DNA of 50,172 nucleotides from Bifidobacterium breve (GCA_945862045.1 CAMAWR010000014.1:1-50172); one strand, 5' to 3'. Counted from the stretch's first letter, positions 32,693 to 41,760 are shown. Notes: generated by a model from the letters alone, not told the origin. Numbers and translations: made by a program.

Positions 32693-33220
32693 CTTGAAGC
32701 GATCAGGATTGTCTTCGACGAGACATTCTTTGATGCGACCATCAACGGCGTCGACAAGTACGAGTCCACGCTGCAACGGTGGCTCTTCACTGCTGTAGCA
32801 AAACACCCGCCACGTCGGGCGACTGCGCACGCCACGCCACACCTGTTGTGCCGACGCATGCCCAACCGCAAAGTCGACTGCTTGTGTGGCGCGCACCAAC
32901 GCATCGCGCTCATCGATCTTCATTCGCCACGCTGCGGACAACCCGTACGCACCGAACAATGCAAAAAGTGCTGCGGCAAATATGAAACCGTCGTTGACCA
33001 CCGAGGTATCGCTGTCTTGCGTGAAGAACCACGCCGCTGCACACAATGCGGCAATCACGAGGTACATCAGCGCGGGAATTCGTCGCCGGCTGTTGTCGGG
33101 GAACTGGTATGGCCCGACATAACCACTGGCGTTGAGGTCGGCGGGAAGTTCGTCGCGAACTTCGTCAGCACGTTCGTCGCGAACTTCGTCCGGTTCGTTG
33201 GCCGGTGATTCGTTCGCCAT
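32690..33220 (-). CDS. Two-helix membrane protein with acidic N-terminal repeat, unknown function
   Basis: I do not recognise this 176-residue protein as a named family. The N-terminus is acidic and contains DEVRDE twice, from an exact 24-bp-period DNA repeat. GYVGPYQFPDNSRRRIPALMY leads into two membrane helices (about residues 55-72 and 80-98). A soluble C-terminal domain has conserved-looking Trp and Arg residues (VWRGVRSRPTWRVFCYSSEEPP). It lies 2 bp after the HIT gene, with GGGGAAG as a ribosome-binding site, inside the thrS to pimA run. Such genes between HIT and pgsA suggest a lipid or envelope role, but this is only context. Confidence 0.75.
   Translation of the reverse strand: MANESPANEPDEVRDERADEVRDELPADLNASGYVGPYQFPDNSRRRIPALMYLVIAALCAAAWFFTQDSDTSVVNDGFIFAAALFALFGAYGLSAAWRMKIDERDALVRATQAVDFAVGHASAQQVWRGVRSRPTWRVFCYSSEEPPLQRGLVLVDAVDGRIKECLVEDNPDRFK
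33148..33190. repeat. Two exact 19-bp direct repeats, 24-bp period
   Basis: The 19-mer beginning GTTCGTCGCGAAC occurs at 33148-33166 and again at 33172-33190. It lies inside the small membrane-protein gene and encodes the DEVRDE pair. A 24-bp period keeps the reading frame. Confidence 0.8.
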
Positions 33221-33222
33221 CG

Positions 33223-33738
33223 TTACTTCCCCTGCGGCCAGGCCGCACGCAGCCGTGTGGCGGTGCTGGCCAGTGCCTCTGACAGCACTTTGGTATTGGC
33301 GATGGTTGCCGTGAAATTGGTGTCGCCCACCCAACGTGGCACGAGGTGCACGTGCAGATGCTGTGCCACGCTGCCGCCCGCAGGGGCCCCAAGATTGAGA
33401 CCCACGTTCAGCCCTGCTGGTGCATAGGCCGACTTGAGCGCCAGCGTTGCGTCACGCACGGTGCACCACAGTTCGTCGCGTTCGACATCGGTGAGATCTT
33501 CAAGATTGGCGACTTGTCGGTAGGGCAACACCAAGCAGTGGCCGCTCGCGTACGGGTATGCATTCAAAATGACGAAACACGTGGGCCCACGCTGCACGAT
33601 GTGGGTCTCGGCATCGGGCAAACCACTGGTGAGAATGCCCAAAAAAATCGACTCGCCATCGCCTGGTGCGTTGTTGCCCTCCGGCCCGAAGCCCGAGACG
33701 TACTCCGCGCGCCAACCTGCCCACAAACGTTCGAGCAT
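33223..33738 (-). CDS. HIT-family hydrolase
   Basis: This 171-residue histidine-triad protein has the catalytic motif HLHVHLVPRW near residue 127 and the usual upstream FVILNAYPYASGHCLVLPYRQV. The family hydrolyses or phosphorolyses dinucleoside polyphosphates and nucleotide conjugates; the mycobacterial neighbour gene in the same position is described as an Ap4A phosphorylase. The thrS-HIT-pgsA order is the mycobacterial one. It lies 8 bp downstream of thrS. Confidence 0.92.
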   Translation of the reverse strand: MLERLWAGWRAEYVSGFGPEGNNAPGDGESIFLGILTSGLPDAETHIVQRGPTCFVILNAYPYASGHCLVLPYRQVANLEDLTDVERDELWCTVRDATLALKSAYAPAGLNVGLNLGAPAGGSVAQHLHVHLVPRWVGDTNFTATIANTKVLSEALASTATRLRAAWPQGK

Positions 33739-33746
33739 GATGCGGG

Positions 33747-35723
33747 CTAGCGCCCTGAACCTTCGCGCACATCGGCCGCCAGACGCTCCACGAATGAAGT
33801 GAATGGCGTGTCGCGTTGCACTTCCCCGCCCCGGGGGTTGACACCAACCGAATCGGCCTTGATGTCATCGTCACCGACCACCAGCACGTACGGGATGCGC
33901 TCAAGTTTGGCGGCCCGAATACGTTTGCCGAGTTGTTCATCAGCCACCGCAGTATCCACCCGGAAACCATCGGCGGCGAGTTGCGCAACGAGGGTGGCCA
34001 CATGTGCTTCATGGGCACTCGTCACTGGCAACACCCGCACCTGCACGGGCGCCAACCAGGTGGGGAATGAGCCGCCGTAGTGCTCGAGCAGCACGCCAAA
34101 GAATCGCTCGACGGAGCCGAACAACGCTCGGTGCAACATGATCGGACGGTGGCGCTGGTTGTCGGCACCGACGTATTCCAGCCCGAAGCGTTCGGGCAGC
34201 TGAAAGTCGGCTTGGATCGTGGAGAGTTGCCACTTGCGCCCGATGGCATCGCGCACGTCGATGTCAATCTTCGGGCCGTAGAACGCTGCCTCGCGGTTGC
34301 CAATCGTGTACTGCACACCGAGCTTGTCGAGCGCCGCTCGCAATGCGGTGGTCGCTTGCTCCCACATGTCGTCTGACCCGATCGACTTGTCGACGTTGCG
34401 GGTGGAGAGCTTGTACGAAAAATCGTCGAAGCCGAAACGACGCAGTACCGACAGAACGAAGCCCAAGAGCGACCCAATTTCGTCCGCGAGGTGTTCTTGC
34501 GTGCAAAAAATGTGGCTGTCATCCTGGGTGAAACCGCGGATACGCAGCAAGCCGTGCAGGGTGCCGGCCCGCTCGTAGCGATAGACCGTGCCCAATTCAA
34601 AGAGCCGCAGTGGTAATTCGCGATAACTACGTTGGCGGTCGCGGTAGATCAGGCAGTGCATCGGACAATTCATCGGCTTGGGGTAATACGTGCCGTTGTC
34701 CATTTCCATCGGTGGATACATGCCGTCTTTGTAGAAATCCAGGTGTCCGGAAGTTTCGAACAGATTCGCATTCGCCAAGTGCGGCGTGTACACGAATTGA
34801 TAGCCGCCGTTTTGGTGACGCTCGCGGCTGTAGTCCTCCATGATTTTGCGCACGATGGCACCCTTCGGATGCCAGACGGCCAGACCGCCGCCCAGTTCGG
34901 AGGGGAACGACAACAAATCCAGCTCGACGGCGAGTCGTCGATGGTCGCGCTTCTCGGCTTCTTCCAGCCGCACGAGATGTTCCTGCAGGGCGGCCTTTGA
35001 TTCCCACGCGGTGCCGTAGATGCGTTGCAGGGTCGGGCCCTTTTCATTGCTGCGCCAGTGGGCACCGGCAACTTTCATCAACGCGAAATGTGGCAGTCGA
35101 CCAGTGCTTGGCACGTGGGGGCCACGACACAGGTCGACGAACGTGTCACCGTTGCGATACACGCTGACCGAGTCGCCACCGGCAACTTCGCCGGCATCGT
35201 CGGCGTCGGCGCTGCCCGCTGTAACGCGCTGAATGATCTCGCATTTGTACGGCTGATCGGCAAACAACGTCAAAGCAGCTGATGGCGAGAGCTCTGAACG
35301 CAGGAACGGCTGATTCGCCTCGACGATCTCGTTCATGCGTTGGGTGATCGTCACCAAGTCGTCTTCGGTGAACGTGCGACCACCCGGTAATTCGAAATCG
35401 TAATAAAAGCCGTCCACGATCGCGGGGCCCACCGTGAACTTCGTGCCATCGAACAACTGCAAGACGGCTTGCGCCAGCACGTGCGCCGTCGAGTGCCGCA
35501 ACACATGACGACCGGCGTCACTATCGGCTGTGATGATGGCCACGCGGTCGCCGGCACTCAGTGGTGCGAGCAAATCGGTTTCGCGATCGTTGACGATGGC
35601 GGCCACCGCTGCCTTGGCCAGTCGTGGGCCGATGACTGCTGCGAGGTCGGCAGAAGTCGCACCACTCGGTACTTGCTTCGTCGAACCGTCGGGAAGCCGA
35701 ACGTCGATCATCGCTGCTGACAT
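33747..35723 (-). CDS. thrS: Threonyl-tRNA synthetase
   Basis: ThrRS (658 residues) charges tRNA-Thr and edits Ser-tRNA-Thr. The TGS domain (IDVRLPDGSTKQVPSG), editing domain with the H-x3-H motif HSTAHVLAQAV, class II core with the zinc site MNCPMHCLIYRDRQRSYRELPLRLFE, and a C-terminal anticodon domain are all present. It lies 7 bp after plsC, so there is no room for a T-box leader. TAGAAT, spread over the last plsC codons, is 9 nt before the ATG. Confidence 0.97.
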   Translation of the reverse strand: MSAAMIDVRLPDGSTKQVPSGATSADLAAVIGPRLAKAAVAAIVNDRETDLLAPLSAGDRVAIITADSDAGRHVLRHSTAHVLAQAVLQLFDGTKFTVGPAIVDGFYYDFELPGGRTFTEDDLVTITQRMNEIVEANQPFLRSELSPSAALTLFADQPYKCEIIQRVTAGSADADDAGEVAGGDSVSVYRNGDTFVDLCRGPHVPSTGRLPHFALMKVAGAHWRSNEKGPTLQRIYGTAWESKAALQEHLVRLEEAEKRDHRRLAVELDLLSFPSELGGGLAVWHPKGAIVRKIMEDYSRERHQNGGYQFVYTPHLANANLFETSGHLDFYKDGMYPPMEMDNGTYYPKPMNCPMHCLIYRDRQRSYRELPLRLFELGTVYRYERAGTLHGLLRIRGFTQDDSHIFCTQEHLADEIGSLLGFVLSVLRRFGFDDFSYKLSTRNVDKSIGSDDMWEQATTALRAALDKLGVQYTIGNREAAFYGPKIDIDVRDAIGRKWQLSTIQADFQLPERFGLEYVGADNQRHRPIMLHRALFGSVERFFGVLLEHYGGSFPTWLAPVQVRVLPVTSAHEAHVATLVAQLAADGFRVDTAVADEQLGKRIRAAKLERIPYVLVVGDDDIKADSVGVNPRGGEVQRDTPFTSFVERLAADVREGSGR

Positions 35724-35730
35724 GCAGCCC

Positions 35731-36516
35731 TTATTCTACGCTCGCCAATTTCTCCGTATCAGGTGTTTGCGTCACCTCGAAGCGTGGAATCTCCGCCGTT
35801 TCGGCAACAATCGTTTCAGAACGCCGCTTGGTTGCATACGTGTTGCGGTACACCTGGCCGGACAGTGCACGAATTTCGAACATCAATTCATCGGTGATTT
35901 CACGAAAGAGCAGCGGGTCGTTGTCACGGTCGGCATAATGCGCAGCGTCGATTGGCCGACCAACCGAAATTTTGACCACTCCACCCAAACGAGGTCGGGC
36001 AGCACCGGGCGGTTGGATCTCGCGCGTACCGACGATGCCAATCGGAAAGATTGGACAGCCGAGTTTCACGGCCAGTCGGGCAGCCCCCGTGTGGCCCTTG
36101 TAAAGCATGCCGTCACGACTACGGGTACCTTCCGGAAACATGCCGAACAACTCACCCCGACGCAACACGCGCTCGGCTGCCTCGAGTGCGGCATGGGATT
36201 TTTCCCCACCACTGCGATCAATCGGAATCATGCCGACCTTCGGCAGGAACCACCGTGTCTTCCACGAGTCCATGTACTCGCTCTTGCCAATGAACGAAAT
36301 GTTGCGTGGGGCGAGCACCATCAGTACCGCCGAGTCGAAGAAACTGACGTGGTTGGCACACAAGATCGCCGCACCGTTGGCTGGCAGACGCTCAAAACCG
36401 TCCAACTCGAACCGCCACACCGCCCGCGCGAGTGGTTTCACGACGCGACGCAGCCGGGATTGAAACGGCGTCGCCCCGTTGAACACCCAGTCAGGGAATT
36501 GACGCGACTGGTTCAC
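35731..36516 (-). CDS. plsC: 1-acyl-glycerol-3-phosphate acyltransferase-like protein
   Basis: This 261-residue PlsC-family acyltransferase has the catalytic NHVSFFDS (NHx4D) motif near residue 55, then FIGKSEYMDSW, the glycerol-phosphate-binding FPEGTRSRDG, and PIFPIGIVGTREIQPP. It probably acylates lysophosphatidate in phospholipid synthesis, though other acceptors are possible. The start overlaps the mshC stop as ATGA, and thrS follows after 7 bp. The C-terminal 45 residues are polar and not conserved-looking. Confidence 0.88.
   Translation of the reverse strand: MNQSRQFPDWVFNGATPFQSRLRRVVKPLARAVWRFELDGFERLPANGAAILCANHVSFFDSAVLMVLAPRNISFIGKSEYMDSWKTRWFLPKVGMIPIDRSGGEKSHAALEAAERVLRRGELFGMFPEGTRSRDGMLYKGHTGAARLAVKLGCPIFPIGIVGTREIQPPGAARPRLGGVVKISVGRPIDAAHYADRDNDPLLFREITDELMFEIRALSGQVYRNTYATKRRSETIVAETAEIPRFEVTQTPDTEKLASVE
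35733..35738 (-). promoter_or_regulatory. Candidate -10 element TAGAAT for thrS
   Basis: TAGAAT covers the last plsC codons and lies 9 nt before the thrS ATG. The hexamer equals those before ruvC and aroC, but the spacing is slightly long for strictly leaderless initiation. Function is inferred. Confidence 0.35.
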
Positions 36517-37664
36517 AACGCGACTCCGAGCAGAGCTGCGGCAGCATGCACACTGATGCCAGCATCTGCAGCAGCGTCGATGGTGGTGATTGCACCGGGT
36601 ACATCAAGATCGTCATCGAGGTGATTGCGCACGGTATTCAGCAAATCGCGACCCCCCGCGGCATTGATTGATGTTTCTGACTGCTTTGAGTCAACTACCG
36701 ATTCAGCCCACTTGCCAAGTCGAATGGTCGCCCGATTCATGAGACCTTTGTCCCACTCCCATTCGTGGCGGTAATGATTCACGAGCAAGCCGAGCCGAAT
36801 GGCGCGCGGGTCGTGTTGTTGACGCAATGCGTCGACGAATACGAGGTTGCCGCGGCTCTTGGACATTTTGTGGCCGTCCATCCACACCATCGCTACGTGC
36901 ATCCAGTGCCGCACGAATGTTTCCCCCGTTGCCGCCTCGGACTGCGCCCGCTCACACTCATGATGCGGATAAATCAGGTCGGTGCCCCCGCCATGCAGGT
37001 CGATGGTCGTGCCCAGTTCGCGCAGGGCCAACGCACTGCATTCGATATGCCAACCAGGTCGCCCCACGCCCCAAATGGTGTCCCACGAGGGTTCGTCGTG
37101 GGCGGACGGTTGCCACAGCACGAAGTCGAGCGGATCGCGTTTGTTCGGGTCGTCGACGTTGCCGCCCCGCTCGCGCGCCAACGCGAGCATTTTTTCGCGG
37201 TCGTACTGCGAAATTGCACCGAAGTTTGGGGAACGCGACACGTCGAAGTACACCGAGCCGCCGGCTTCGTAGGCAAAGCCACGTTCGAGTACCATGCCGA
37301 TGAATCCCCGAATGTCGGCAATTGCCGACGACGCCCGCGGTGTCGACTGCATCGGCATGAAATTGAGCGCCTGGAGATCGTCTTCGAGGCGCTGTTCTTC
37401 TCGCGCCGCGAGATCCAGGTAGTGGATGTCGAGCGCGCGGGCCTTGGCAAACAGCGGATCGTCGACATCGGTGACGTTGCGTACGCAGTGAACGGTGCGA
37501 CCCGTATCGAGCAAGCGGCGAATCAAAATGTCATAGGTGATGAAGGTGAACGCGTGCCCAAGATGCGTGGCGTCGTACGGCGTCACACCACAGACGTACA
37601 TCTTCACGTCGTCACCAGGGGCGAAGTCGACGACTGCGCGTCGTGCGGTGTCGTAGAGGCGCAT
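36513..37664 (-). CDS. mshC: Cysteine:glucosaminyl-inositol ligase (mycothiol biosynthesis)
   Basis: MshC (383 residues) joins cysteine to GlcN-Ins with ATP, the third step of mycothiol synthesis. It derives from cysteinyl-tRNA synthetase: MYVCGVTPYDATHLGHAFTF has the zinc Cys and HIGH-type motif. VRNVTDVDDPLF, the zinc segments WHIECSA and YPHHECERAQSE, and KMSKSRGN follow. The ATHLGHA wording and the short, truncated C-terminus point to MshC rather than CysS; it is a little shorter than the roughly 410 residues usual for MshC. ATG 37664 is chosen by family start. It overlaps plsC by 4 nt and follows npdG by 8 bp. Confidence 0.9.
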   Translation of the reverse strand: MRLYDTARRAVVDFAPGDDVKMYVCGVTPYDATHLGHAFTFITYDILIRRLLDTGRTVHCVRNVTDVDDPLFAKARALDIHYLDLAAREEQRLEDDLQALNFMPMQSTPRASSAIADIRGFIGMVLERGFAYEAGGSVYFDVSRSPNFGAISQYDREKMLALARERGGNVDDPNKRDPLDFVLWQPSAHDEPSWDTIWGVGRPGWHIECSALALRELGTTIDLHGGGTDLIYPHHECERAQSEAATGETFVRHWMHVAMVWMDGHKMSKSRGNLVFVDALRQQHDPRAIRLGLLVNHYRHEWEWDKGLMNRATIRLGKWAESVVDSKQSETSINAAGGRDLLNTVRNHLDDDLDVPGAITTIDAAADAGISVHAAAALLGVAL

Positions 37665-37672
37665 GCTTGCGC

Positions 37673-38341
37673 TCAGTTGATGCCCGTGAAGCGCGGTGCT
37701 ACACGAGTCTTGTACCGCACATTCAGCTGCAGCAACACGGCGGTCAATGCCTCGATTGCCAACGCGTTCGACAACGATCCGGCATCCAGCGGGCGACATC
37801 CGGCGATTCGCGACACCAACTCGCTCACCGTCTTGGTCGCAGCAGGGCTGTCCGAACAAATGAGCACGTCACTGTCCACCTCATGGTCGAGCGCCCCCAG
37901 TTCGGCGGCTGGCAGGTGCTGGAACGCAGCCACCACCTGCGATAAAGGAATCGCTGCTTGCACGTGCGCAGCGATACTGCCGCGTGGCGGGATGAGTGGT
38001 TGAAACTCCTTGCTTACACGCACGAGTGCATTCGCCATGGTGATCACCACTTTGCCACGCAGGGCATCGGCCACTTCGGCAACGGTGGTTGCGGCTGAGT
38101 CCCATGGCGTGGCCAACACGACGATGTCGCGCTGGGCTGCGCTGCGATTGTCACCACCCGTCAGATTCAAATTGCGACTGGCCCATCTGGTTGTCAATTC
38201 ACTCGCGACTTCAACCCCGCGGGCAGCGGTGCGCGAGCCAATGAACCCTGCATAGCCCACCGACGCGAGTCGCGCCGCGAGCGCGGTGCCCGCCGGACCG
38301 GTACCACCGAGATAGCCAATGCTCGGGAAGGTAGGACTCAT
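37673..38341 (-). CDS. npdG: NADPH-dependent F420 reductase
   Basis: This 222-residue Rossmann protein moves hydride between NADP(H) and coenzyme F420. GYLGGTGPAGTALAARLASVGY binds the dinucleotide. GSRTAARG is the phosphate-recognition segment, VLATPWDSAATTV follows, and the C-terminal VLICSDSPAATKTVSELVSRIAGCRPLDAGSLSNALAIEALTAVLLQLN block (contiguous in the protein) is typical of Fno/NpdG enzymes. ATG 38341 has TACGGT 7 nt upstream. It diverges from fabI across only 18 bp. Confidence 0.9.
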   Translation of the reverse strand: MSPTFPSIGYLGGTGPAGTALAARLASVGYAGFIGSRTAARGVEVASELTTRWASRNLNLTGGDNRSAAQRDIVVLATPWDSAATTVAEVADALRGKVVITMANALVRVSKEFQPLIPPRGSIAAHVQAAIPLSQVVAAFQHLPAAELGALDHEVDSDVLICSDSPAATKTVSELVSRIAGCRPLDAGSLSNALAIEALTAVLLQLNVRYKTRVAPRFTGIN

Positions 38342-38347
38342 GTCCAC

Positions 38348-38354
38348 TACCGTA
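38348..38354. promoter_or_regulatory. Overlapping bidirectional -10 elements for npdG and fabI
   Basis: TACCGT (38348-38353, plus) ends 6 nt before the fabI GTG. TACGGT (38349-38354 read on minus) ends 7 nt before the npdG ATG. The two hexamers share five bases of CTACCGTAG, a near-palindrome. The whole gap is 18 bp, so both mRNAs would be leaderless. Geometry is seen; activity is inferred. Confidence 0.55.
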
Positions 38355-38359
38355 GCGAT

Positions 38360-39127
38360 GTGTCGATTCTGGCTGGCAAGCGGCTCGTCATCACCGGTGT
38401 GCTCACTGATGCGTCGTTGGCGTTCGGCGTAGCCAAGCTCGCCCAAGCACAAGGCGCCACGGTCATGCTGACGGGAGCCGGGCGTGGACTATCGATCACC
38501 GAACGCACCGCCAAAAAACTCAGCACGGTGCCGCACGTTGCCGAGCTCGATGTAACGAACGCCAGCCACGTCGAAACCGTGCGCGAAGCCGCCCGCCAAC
38601 ATCTCGGCGGTGTCGACGGTGTGTTGCACTCCATCGGCTTTGCGCCGGCTGCATGTCTTGGTGATGACCTGATGGCGGTCACCTGGGAAGACGTCTCGGT
38701 GGCCGTGCAGGTGTCGGCATATTCGCTGAAGGTGCTGGCCGATGCGTTCGTGCCGCTCATGCCCGATGGCGGCAGCATCGTTGGTCTCGACTTCGACAAC
38801 ACGGTCGCCTGGCCGGTCTACAACTGGATGGGTGTCGCCAAGTCGGCGCTGGAATCCACCAGCCGTTACCTGGCGCGCGAACTTGGTCCGCGCAAGATTC
38901 GCTGCAACCTCGTTGCTGCCGGTCCGATTCGCACGATGGCGGCCAAATCGATTCCGTCTTTTGCCCAATTCGAAGACCTGTGGAGTGCGCGCGCACCTCT
39001 CGGTTGGGATATCAACGATTCGTCGGCCGTCGCCCGCGCCTGCTGTGCGCTGCTGTCTGATTGGTTTCCGGCCACGACGGGTGAAGTCGTGCACGTCGAC
39101 GGCGGATACCACGCCGTTGGCGCATAA
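38360..39127 (+). CDS. fabI: Enoyl-[acyl-carrier-protein] reductase (InhA-like)
   Basis: FabI (255 residues) reduces the trans-2-enoyl-ACP double bond in fatty-acid elongation. [32 protein letters not shown] binds [12 protein letters not shown], the catalytic YNWMGVAK (Y-x6-K), [17 protein letters not shown] and [12 protein letters not shown] match the InhA/FabI line; YNWMxVAKSALE is especially close to mycobacterial InhA. The start is GTG 38360 with TACCGT 6 nt upstream and no ribosome-binding site. The gene is one of four on the plus strand. Confidence 0.94.
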   Translation: MSILAGKRLVITGVLTDASLAFGVAKLAQAQGATVMLTGAGRGLSITERTAKKLSTVPHVAELDVTNASHVETVREAARQHLGGVDGVLHSIGFAPAACLGDDLMAVTWEDVSVAVQVSAYSLKVLADAFVPLMPDGGSIVGLDFDNTVAWPVYNWMGVAKSALESTSRYLARELGPRKIRCNLVAAGPIRTMAAKSIPSFAQFEDLWSARAPLGWDINDSSAVARACCALLSDWFPATTGEVVHVDGGYHAVGA

Positions 39128-39128
39128 T
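39123..39128 (+). promoter_or_regulatory. Candidate leaderless -10 element CATAAT before the DUF255 gene, overlapping fabI stop
   Basis: CATAAT then CGCGAT then ATG: 6-nt spacing. The TAA inside the hexamer is the fabI stop codon. It differs from TANNNT only at the first base. Function is inferred. Confidence 0.35.
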
Positions 39129-39134
39129 CGCGAT

Positions 39135-41135
39135 ATGAACCGACTCGCGCACGAGTCATCGCCCTACCTGCGTCAACACCGGGACAACCCCGTCGACTGG
39201 TGGCCATGGAGCGACGAGGCATTCGCCGAAGCCAAGCGACGTGACGTGCCGGTGTTGTTGTCCGTCGGATATTCGGCGTGCCACTGGTGCCACGTGATGG
39301 CCCACGAGTGTTTCGAGGATGCCGATGTGGCGGGTGTGATGAATCGATTGTTCGTCAACGTCAAGGTGGATCGCGAGGAGCGCCCCGATGTCGACAGCGT
39401 GTACATGGATGCTGTGCAGGCGATGACCGGTCGCGGCGGTTGGCCGATGACGGTGTTCCTCACGCCAAATGCCCAGCCGTTCTTCGGTGGCACGTATTAT
39501 CCGCAGCCATCGTTCTTGCAGTTGATGGGGGCGATCGACGATGCGTGGCGTCATCGTCGTGATGACATCGACAACAACGTGACGGCACTGGTGGAGAACA
39601 TCGCCCGCACCTCACAGATCACGACCAACGCCGATTTGCCGAGCATCGACGTGTTCGCCGCGGCCGTGGCGCAGCTCGACGGCACCTTCGACGAGACATG
39701 GGGCGGTTTCGGTGGTGCGCCGAAGTTTCCTTCGACGATGGCCCTCGAGTTGTTGCTGCGGTCCTACCTCAACGACGAATCACCGCGCACACGCGACATC
39801 ATCACCACTTCGCTCGATGCGATGGCGGCGGGTGGCATGTACGACCACATCGGCGGTGGTTTTGCCCGCTACAGCGTCGACGAACGCTGGTTGGTGCCAC
39901 ATTTCGAAAAGATGCTCTACGACCAGGCGCTCCTCATCCGCCCATACCTGCATGCATCCTTGGTGTTCCGCGCACCACGTTGGCGCCAAGTGGTGCAGGA
40001 AACGATCGACTACGTACTGCGCGAGATGCGTTCACCCGAGGGGGCGTTTTACAGCGCACAGGACGCCGACTCGCTCGACGAAACGGGGCACTCGCACGAA
40101 GGGCACTTCTACGTGTTCACGCCCGACCAGGTGCGCCAGATCGTGCCCGCACATTTGGTTGACGTCGCACTCGAGTGGTACGAAATCACCGAGGCGGGCA
40201 ACTTCGAGGGCAAATCAATCCCGTGCCGGCTCTCCAACCGTGGTTCGCTCATGCGCAACGACGATGTCGAGACGATTCGCACGCTGCTGCTCGCCGCACG
40301 CAACACGCGTCATCGACCAGGTCTCGACGACAAGGTGATCACCGAATGGAACGCGCTCATGACCGCGTCGCTGGCCGAGGCGGCCGCTGCATACTCCAAC
40401 GACGAGTGGGCGGTTGCGGCCCAACAGGCCGGAAATTTCTTGGCGACCACCATGCGGCGGTCCGATGGGCGGTGGTTGCGCACCTGGCACCGTGACGCCA
40501 CCCCGAAACACCTTGCGATGGCGGCCGACCTGGCCAACCTCGTTGATGCGTTCACTCGGCTCTACGAACTATCCGGTCTGGCGCGTTGGATCACGCTCGC
40601 GCGTGCAGCGGCCGATCAACTTCTCGCCCACCATTGGGATGCCGCCGAGGGCGGACTCTTCACGACGCCGAACGATGGCGAGCGGTTGATCGTGCGGCAA
40701 AAAGACCTGATTGATAACGCGACGCCATCGGCGAATTCAGTGGCCACATTTGCGCTGCAGCGATTGGCTGCACTAACGGGCGACGAGCGGTACGCCGAGC
40801 ATGCTGACGGCATCTTCAAATTGTTGGCCCGAGTCGTAGGCAACGCACCAGCTGCGTTCCCCCACCTGCTGAGTGCCCTGCATTTGCGTCACGTCGGCCC
40901 GACGGAGGTCGCCATCACCGGCCAGCGCGGTGAGTTCGTGCAGTACATGCAGTCGCAATGGCTGCCGACCGTCGTGCTGGCCTGGGGTGAGACCTTCGAC
41001 TCGCCGTTGTTCGCCCACCGCCGTGACGGTCTGGCCTATGTGTGTCGCCAATATGCGTGTCAGGCACCGGCAGCGAGTCGCGACGAATTGGTTGCCGCGC
41101 TGCGCACGGCACTGACGCCCTACCAACCCGCGTAG
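39135..41135 (+). CDS. DUF255 thioredoxin-like / six-hairpin glycosidase-like protein (YyaL family)
   Basis: The 666-residue protein begins [24 protein letters not shown]. The thioredoxin-like motif [17 protein letters not shown] follows near residue 48, then DREERPDVD and [11 protein letters not shown], all hallmarks of the YyaL/SPATA20 family. The C-terminal two thirds form an alpha/alpha barrel with [20 protein letters not shown] and [15 protein letters not shown]. Biochemical function is not established. Length is typical. ATG 39135 is 7 bp after fabI. It converges on the nitroreductase gene with a 16-bp overlap of the coding ends (41120-41135). Confidence 0.92.
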   Translation: MNRLAHESSPYLRQHRDNPVDWWPWSDEAFAEAKRRDVPVLLSVGYSACHWCHVMAHECFEDADVAGVMNRLFVNVKVDREERPDVDSVYMDAVQAMTGRGGWPMTVFLTPNAQPFFGGTYYPQPSFLQLMGAIDDAWRHRRDDIDNNVTALVENIARTSQITTNADLPSIDVFAAAVAQLDGTFDETWGGFGGAPKFPSTMALELLLRSYLNDESPRTRDIITTSLDAMAAGGMYDHIGGGFARYSVDERWLVPHFEKMLYDQALLIRPYLHASLVFRAPRWRQVVQETIDYVLREMRSPEGAFYSAQDADSLDETGHSHEGHFYVFTPDQVRQIVPAHLVDVALEWYEITEAGNFEGKSIPCRLSNRGSLMRNDDVETIRTLLLAARNTRHRPGLDDKVITEWNALMTASLAEAAAAYSNDEWAVAAQQAGNFLATTMRRSDGRWLRTWHRDATPKHLAMAADLANLVDAFTRLYELSGLARWITLARAAADQLLAHHWDAAEGGLFTTPNDGERLIVRQKDLIDNATPSANSVATFALQRLAALTGDERYAEHADGIFKLLARVVGNAPAAFPHLLSALHLRHVGPTEVAITGQRGEFVQYMQSQWLPTVVLAWGETFDSPLFAHRRDGLAYVCRQYACQAPAASRDELVAALRTALTPYQPA

Positions 41136-41749
41136 TGGATGATCTGCTCGGTGTCGGCGCGCAGACGCCGGGCACTCGCCCCGGCGGCGAACGCTGCATC
41201 GTCGGCTTCAGCCTCAGTGGGTGTGCGCTCGTAGCCGATTGCGATCGCCCCGATCAACTGCAGTCGATCCGGAATCGAGAGTGCCGCACGTAATTCTTGC
41301 TCGCCGCGAAACACCCCGAAAAAAAGTGCGCCGAGCCCGGCATCGTGGGCCGCCAGCAGCAAGGTCATCGTGGCGAACGATGCATCGACGGTCCAGTACG
41401 GCGTCGGCCACGCTTCCATCGACGCACCCAGACCAGCTTTGGTCTTGTCGTTCTCTGCATAGCGCTCGAGATAGGCCTGCGGGTCGGCAAACGACAGCGC
41501 GATGATCGGCGCGGCGAAAAGATGTTGCCAGCGAAAGGTGGCGCGAATTTCTGGTGTCATCGTCACCGACCAGAACGACTCGGTGTCGGCACCCTCGAGC
41601 ACGACGAGACTCCAGCCCTGTGTTTTTCCTGCTGACGGTGAACGTGAGGCGGTATCGACGAGTTGGGCGATGAGGTCACGCCCCACTGGCTCGCTACGAA
41701 ATGCGCGCACCATGCGTCGTGACGCAACGAGGTGCGTAAGGTCGCTCAC
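41120..41749 (-). CDS. Nitroreductase-family FMN protein
   Basis: This 209-residue protein matches the nitroreductase fold: [16 protein letters not shown] near the start, [68 protein letters not shown] and [11 protein letters not shown]. Members reduce nitro compounds or quinones with FMN and NAD(P)H; the actinobacterial subgroup includes F420-linked and BluB-like enzymes, and I cannot place the substrate. GTG 41749 is chosen, 11 nt after the upstream gene. A longer frame to 41806 would overlap that gene. Confidence 0.85.
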   Translation of the reverse strand: MSDLTHLVASRRMVRAFRSEPVGRDLIAQLVDTASRSPSAGKTQGWSLVVLEGADTESFWSVTMTPEIRATFRWQHLFAAPIIALSFADPQAYLERYAENDKTKAGLGASMEAWPTPYWTVDASFATMTLLLAAHDAGLGALFFGVFRGEQELRAALSIPDRLQLIGAIAIGYERTPTEAEADDAAFAAGASARRLRADTEQIIHYAGW

Positions 41750-41760
41750 AGCGACGCGGT

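Noticed and set aside
35724-35760. T-box or other leader riboswitch for thrS, and likewise for alaS, hisS and aspS
   Set aside because: The gaps before these genes are only a few bases long, which leaves no room for such an RNA.
36513-37664. Cysteinyl-tRNA synthetase
   Set aside because: The ATHLGHA wording of the HIGH region, the shorter length and the lost C-terminal tRNA-binding part fit MshC. A true cysS should lie elsewhere.
36765-38003. A 412-codon plus-strand frame opposite mshC and npdG
   Set aside because: It is a shadow of two well-supported minus-strand genes, with no family features and no start signal.
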